Source of the DNA: Fischerella sp. PCC 9605
GTDB lineage: Bacteria > Cyanobacteriota > Cyanobacteriia > Cyanobacteriales > Nostocaceae
Assembly (NCBI RefSeq): GCF_000517105.1
Contig: NZ_KI912148.1
Span: forward strand, 242,518-306,517
Direction of reading: 5' to 3'
Length of the DNA stretch: 64,000 nt
Of this stretch, positions 62,076-64,000 are shown one piece after another (position 1 is the first letter of the stretch; each line of letters begins with the position of its first letter). The notes under the pieces are model-generated. The model was not told the DNA's origin and made no database searches. It worked only from the letters and a program-made list of their open reading frames with translations. A program made the position numbers and the translations under genes.

Positions 62076-62180
62076 TTTGGTTAGTGGTTAGTGGTTGTAG
62101 AGACGTGCCATGGCACGTCTGTACATTGGTTAGTGGTTAGTAGTTGGTAGTTTAATACCACTATCTACTATCCACTATCC
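62076..62180. repeat. STRR tract enclosing a GTAGAGACG palindrome
   Basis: GGTTAGTGG heptamers, then TGTAGAGACGTGCCA/TGGCACGTCTGTACA (62096-62125, one mismatch), then GGTTAGTAG and CCACTATC units. Confidence 0.8.
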
Positions 62181-62189
62181 AATATCCAC

Positions 62190-62450
62190 TTACCACTTTA
62201 AGTATGCAGCTTCTATTCCCTGTTCTCGCTTAATCTTACTATCTTTTTCAAACCAAGCAATCACTTGCTTTGTGGTTAAATCTTCAACTGCAACATTGTA
62301 TTCATCAGCAATGTGCTTCAAAAGTTTTAGTGATGAAATAGTCAATCTTGTTAAAAATTTCTCTGGAGAAGAAAGTAAAGCAGCATCGACTTGTGCTGAC
62401 TCTTCCAAGGTTAGAAACTGTTCTGATGGATGTTGTGGTGGTAAATCCAT
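62190..62450 (-). CDS. Small conserved cyanobacterial protein
   Basis: 86 residues, helical and charged, with LTLEESAQVDAALLSSPEKFLTRLTISSLKLLKHIA as its core and a hydrophilic C-terminus. No known motif or membrane segment. Fits the short conserved proteins found near suf genes in filamentous cyanobacteria, but function is unknown. Confidence 0.6.
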   Translation of the reverse strand: MDLPPQHPSEQFLTLEESAQVDAALLSSPEKFLTRLTISSLKLLKHIADEYNVAVEDLTTKQVIAWFEKDSKIKREQGIEAAYLKW

Positions 62451-62560
62451 AAACTGTATATAAAACTAATTAATTCAAAAACAGTAATTAGTTTCGTAAA
62501 ACAAATTACCAATTACCCATTATCTCTGACATACACTGAAGATGAAAGACTAATTTACTC

Positions 62561-63235
62561 TTATATTCTTTGTTTTCTCGCTTGCACTAAATAACCACAA
62601 CGATGTTCGCCGTTAATAATCCAGTGGGTACGTTCTACTGTACAATCTGGTAGAACAGCGGCAAACATTTCTAATTCATGACCGCAAATAGTGGGGAAAG
62701 ACTCTGCAAGGTTGGAAATAGCGCAGTTATGCTCCATTAAAATAAAGCGATCGCCACTTTCTGACTCAGTTGAGTCTAGGGGGTAGTACTCCGCCATATA
62801 GCCTTCTGCTTTTCTCAGTTCTACTAAGGTAGCTACCCTTTCTGGTAAAGAACCTTCACCCAAGCGTTCTCGATATTCTTGTGCTTTACGCTCCCACTGT
62901 TTTCTTAAAATCGTACTTACTTGGTCATGTCCTACCGTTTTTGCAACGGTGTCGAGTAACGAAACGGCAAACTCTCCATAGCTATCAGCCGCTTCTCGAC
63001 GGAGGCGATCGCGTCCCTTACTACTTAATTTATAGACGTGCTGCGGACGCCCCATTCCCGCCTGCACCGACGAATAGACAATCAGATCCTCCGTCTCCAA
63101 GTCTTTGAGATGACGACGAATCGCTTGGGGGCTAATATCTAATGCTGCGGCCAAATCAACAGCCGTAGCTTGAAAGTGTTTGAGGAGATATTCTAGGATA
63201 TCTTGCTTAGTTGAGGACTGGTGGGTAGTCGCCAT
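62561..63235 (-). CDS. sufR: SufR, Fe-S assembly repressor
   Basis: 224 residues. DeoR-type winged HTH at 1-80 (AVDLAAALDISPQAIRRHLKDLETEDLI). The C-terminal cluster-binding Cys are spaced exactly C-x12-C-x13-C-x14-C (NCAISNLAESFPTIC...PDC...HRC). SufR binds a [4Fe-4S] cluster and, when loaded, represses the divergent sufBCDS operon. Two operator matches lie in the 223-bp spacer to sufB. Confidence 0.93.
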   Translation of the reverse strand: MATTHQSSTKQDILEYLLKHFQATAVDLAAALDISPQAIRRHLKDLETEDLIVYSSVQAGMGRPQHVYKLSSKGRDRLRREAADSYGEFAVSLLDTVAKTVGHDQVSTILRKQWERKAQEYRERLGEGSLPERVATLVELRKAEGYMAEYYPLDSTESESGDRFILMEHNCAISNLAESFPTICGHELEMFAAVLPDCTVERTHWIINGEHRCGYLVQARKQRI

Positions 63236-63271
63236 CGTCGTCCTAAAAATTCATGATTAAATTTCACTTTG

Positions 63272-63334
63272 ACAACAATATTGTTGTTAATCTAGCGTAA
63301 AATGAAGATGTGTTAAACAACATGGCTGTTGTTT
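63272..63334. promoter_or_regulatory. Two SufR operators between sufR and sufB
   Basis: ACAACAATATTGTTGT (63272-63287) and ACAACATGGCTGTTGT within 63317-63332 both fit the known SufR inverted repeat ACAAC-N6-GTTGT. The first is a perfect palindrome. Centres are 45 bp apart, about four turns, so both faces align. Confidence 0.85.
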
Positions 63335-63458
63335 TAGTAGTTATCCTTATTGTAACAGTCGTGTGACCATTCGGTAACACGAAATGGGAATTGGTTGTAA
63401 AAAGCCCGTCTCCCATCCTTAAAGAGATTAAATTTGCGAACACAAGAGAAAACTAACG

Positions 63459-64000
63459 ATGAGTGCCACTGTCAAAACCTTAGTTAATCAGCCCTACAAG
63501 TACGGCTTCGTTACCAAAATTGAGGCAGACACAATTCCCCGTGGACTAAACGAGGATGTCATCCGCACCATCTCTGCCAAGAAAAACGAGCCGGAATTTA
63601 TGTTGGAATTCCGTCTTAGAGCCTATCGCCAGTGGCAAAAAATGACAGAACCAACTTGGCCTAGCGTCAAGTATCCGCCAATTGATTATCAAAATATTAT
63701 TTACTACTCAGCGCCCAAGCAACAAGCCAAGAAAAAAAGCTTGGAAGAAGTCGATCCTACCCTTCTAGAAACTTTTGAGAAGCTAGGCATTCCTCTGTCA
63801 GAACAAAAGCGACTGGCGAACGTCGCCGTGGATGCGATTTTCGATAGTGTTTCCGTCGCCACTACCTTCAAAGAAAAACTGGCGAAAGAAGGGGTTATCT
63901 TCTGCTCTATTTCTGAAGCAATACAAGAATACCCAGAATTAGTCAAAAAGTACCTGGGTAGCGTTGTTCCCACAGCAGACAACTACTTTGCCGCCCTCAA
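63459..64000 (+). CDS. sufB: SufB, Fe-S cluster assembly scaffold (partial at window end)
   Basis: ATG 63459 opens a frame of 180 codons running off the window. The start [22 protein letters not shown], then [34 protein letters not shown] and [17 protein letters not shown], is the typical beginning of SufB. It is the core scaffold of the SufBCD complex, which builds Fe-S clusters for photosystem I and other proteins. Divergent from sufR. Confidence 0.93.
   Translation, partial: MSATVKTLVNQPYKYGFVTKIEADTIPRGLNEDVIRTISAKKNEPEFMLEFRLRAYRQWQKMTEPTWPSVKYPPIDYQNIIYYSAPKQQAKKKSLEEVDPTLLETFEKLGIPLSEQKRLANVAVDAIFDSVSVATTFKEKLAKEGVIFCSISEAIQEYPELVKKYLGSVVPTADNYFAAL

Overview
The window comes from a filamentous, probably heterocyst-forming cyanobacterium (Nostocales). 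This is inferred from many HIP1 octamers (GCGATCGC), abundant heptamer STRR tracts of the TTAGTAG/CTACTAA type between genes, and typical cyanobacterial genes: psaM, a SufR/SufB divergent pair, a GT2 resembling the thylakoid glucolipid synthase, a DRTGG-domain protein and an EbsA-like protein. The exact species cannot be told from sequence alone.

Bases 1-7.9 kb are an accessory, phage- or island-like block of short, tightly packed and mostly unrecognised genes. It holds a gene that looks broken by an amber codon and a one-base shift, a possible virion protein, a ribbon-helix-helix regulator with a palindromic operator candidate, a zinc-ribbon protein, a serine recombinase and several ATGA-coupled mini-genes. 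The block stops beside the 3' end of a tRNA-Ala(CGC) gene (7996-8068, minus), the classical edge of an integrated island.

From 8 to 34.5 kb the region is chromosomal. It holds a HAD hydrolase/methyltransferase pair; rtcB (RNA ligase) interrupted by a 322-residue HNH intein at its metal-binding Cys; a ParA-like ATPase; a two-gene ABC exporter; a fatty-acid-hydroxylase-like protein; a single-chain PheRS-like protein; a DUF3455 protein; a D-ribulose-kinase-like FGGY kinase; psaM with a structured 3' RNA; and a run of housekeeping or conserved cyanobacterial genes (GST, YajQ, MAPEG, SLOG/DprA-like, PadR, DRTGG). A radical-SAM gene overlaps the MGlcDG-synthase-like gene, and dnaX closes the stretch.

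From 35 to 42 kb there is a pair of paralogues: a short protein, and a 1301-residue TPR protein with a CHAT-type C-terminus that has lost both catalytic residues. A multi-pass membrane protein follows. From 42 to 52 kb come a P-loop kinase, an EamA transporter, a GNAT enzyme, an atypical P1B ATPase without CPC divergent from feoA-feoB-feoA2 (iron uptake), and an alkylation-repair pair (HhH-GPD glycosylase and Ada). From 52 to 57 kb are two tandem secreted-type subtilases. The right end carries an orphan ABC ATPase, TPR and membrane proteins, a YbjQ protein, sufR, two matching SufR operators and the start of sufB.

A theme across the window is repeat invasion. STRR tracts, 26-30 bp palindromes, MITE-like elements and low-complexity tracts fill the spacers, and several copies appear to lie in frame inside genes (HAD hydrolase, PheRS-like, DnaX linker, P-type ATPase linker).
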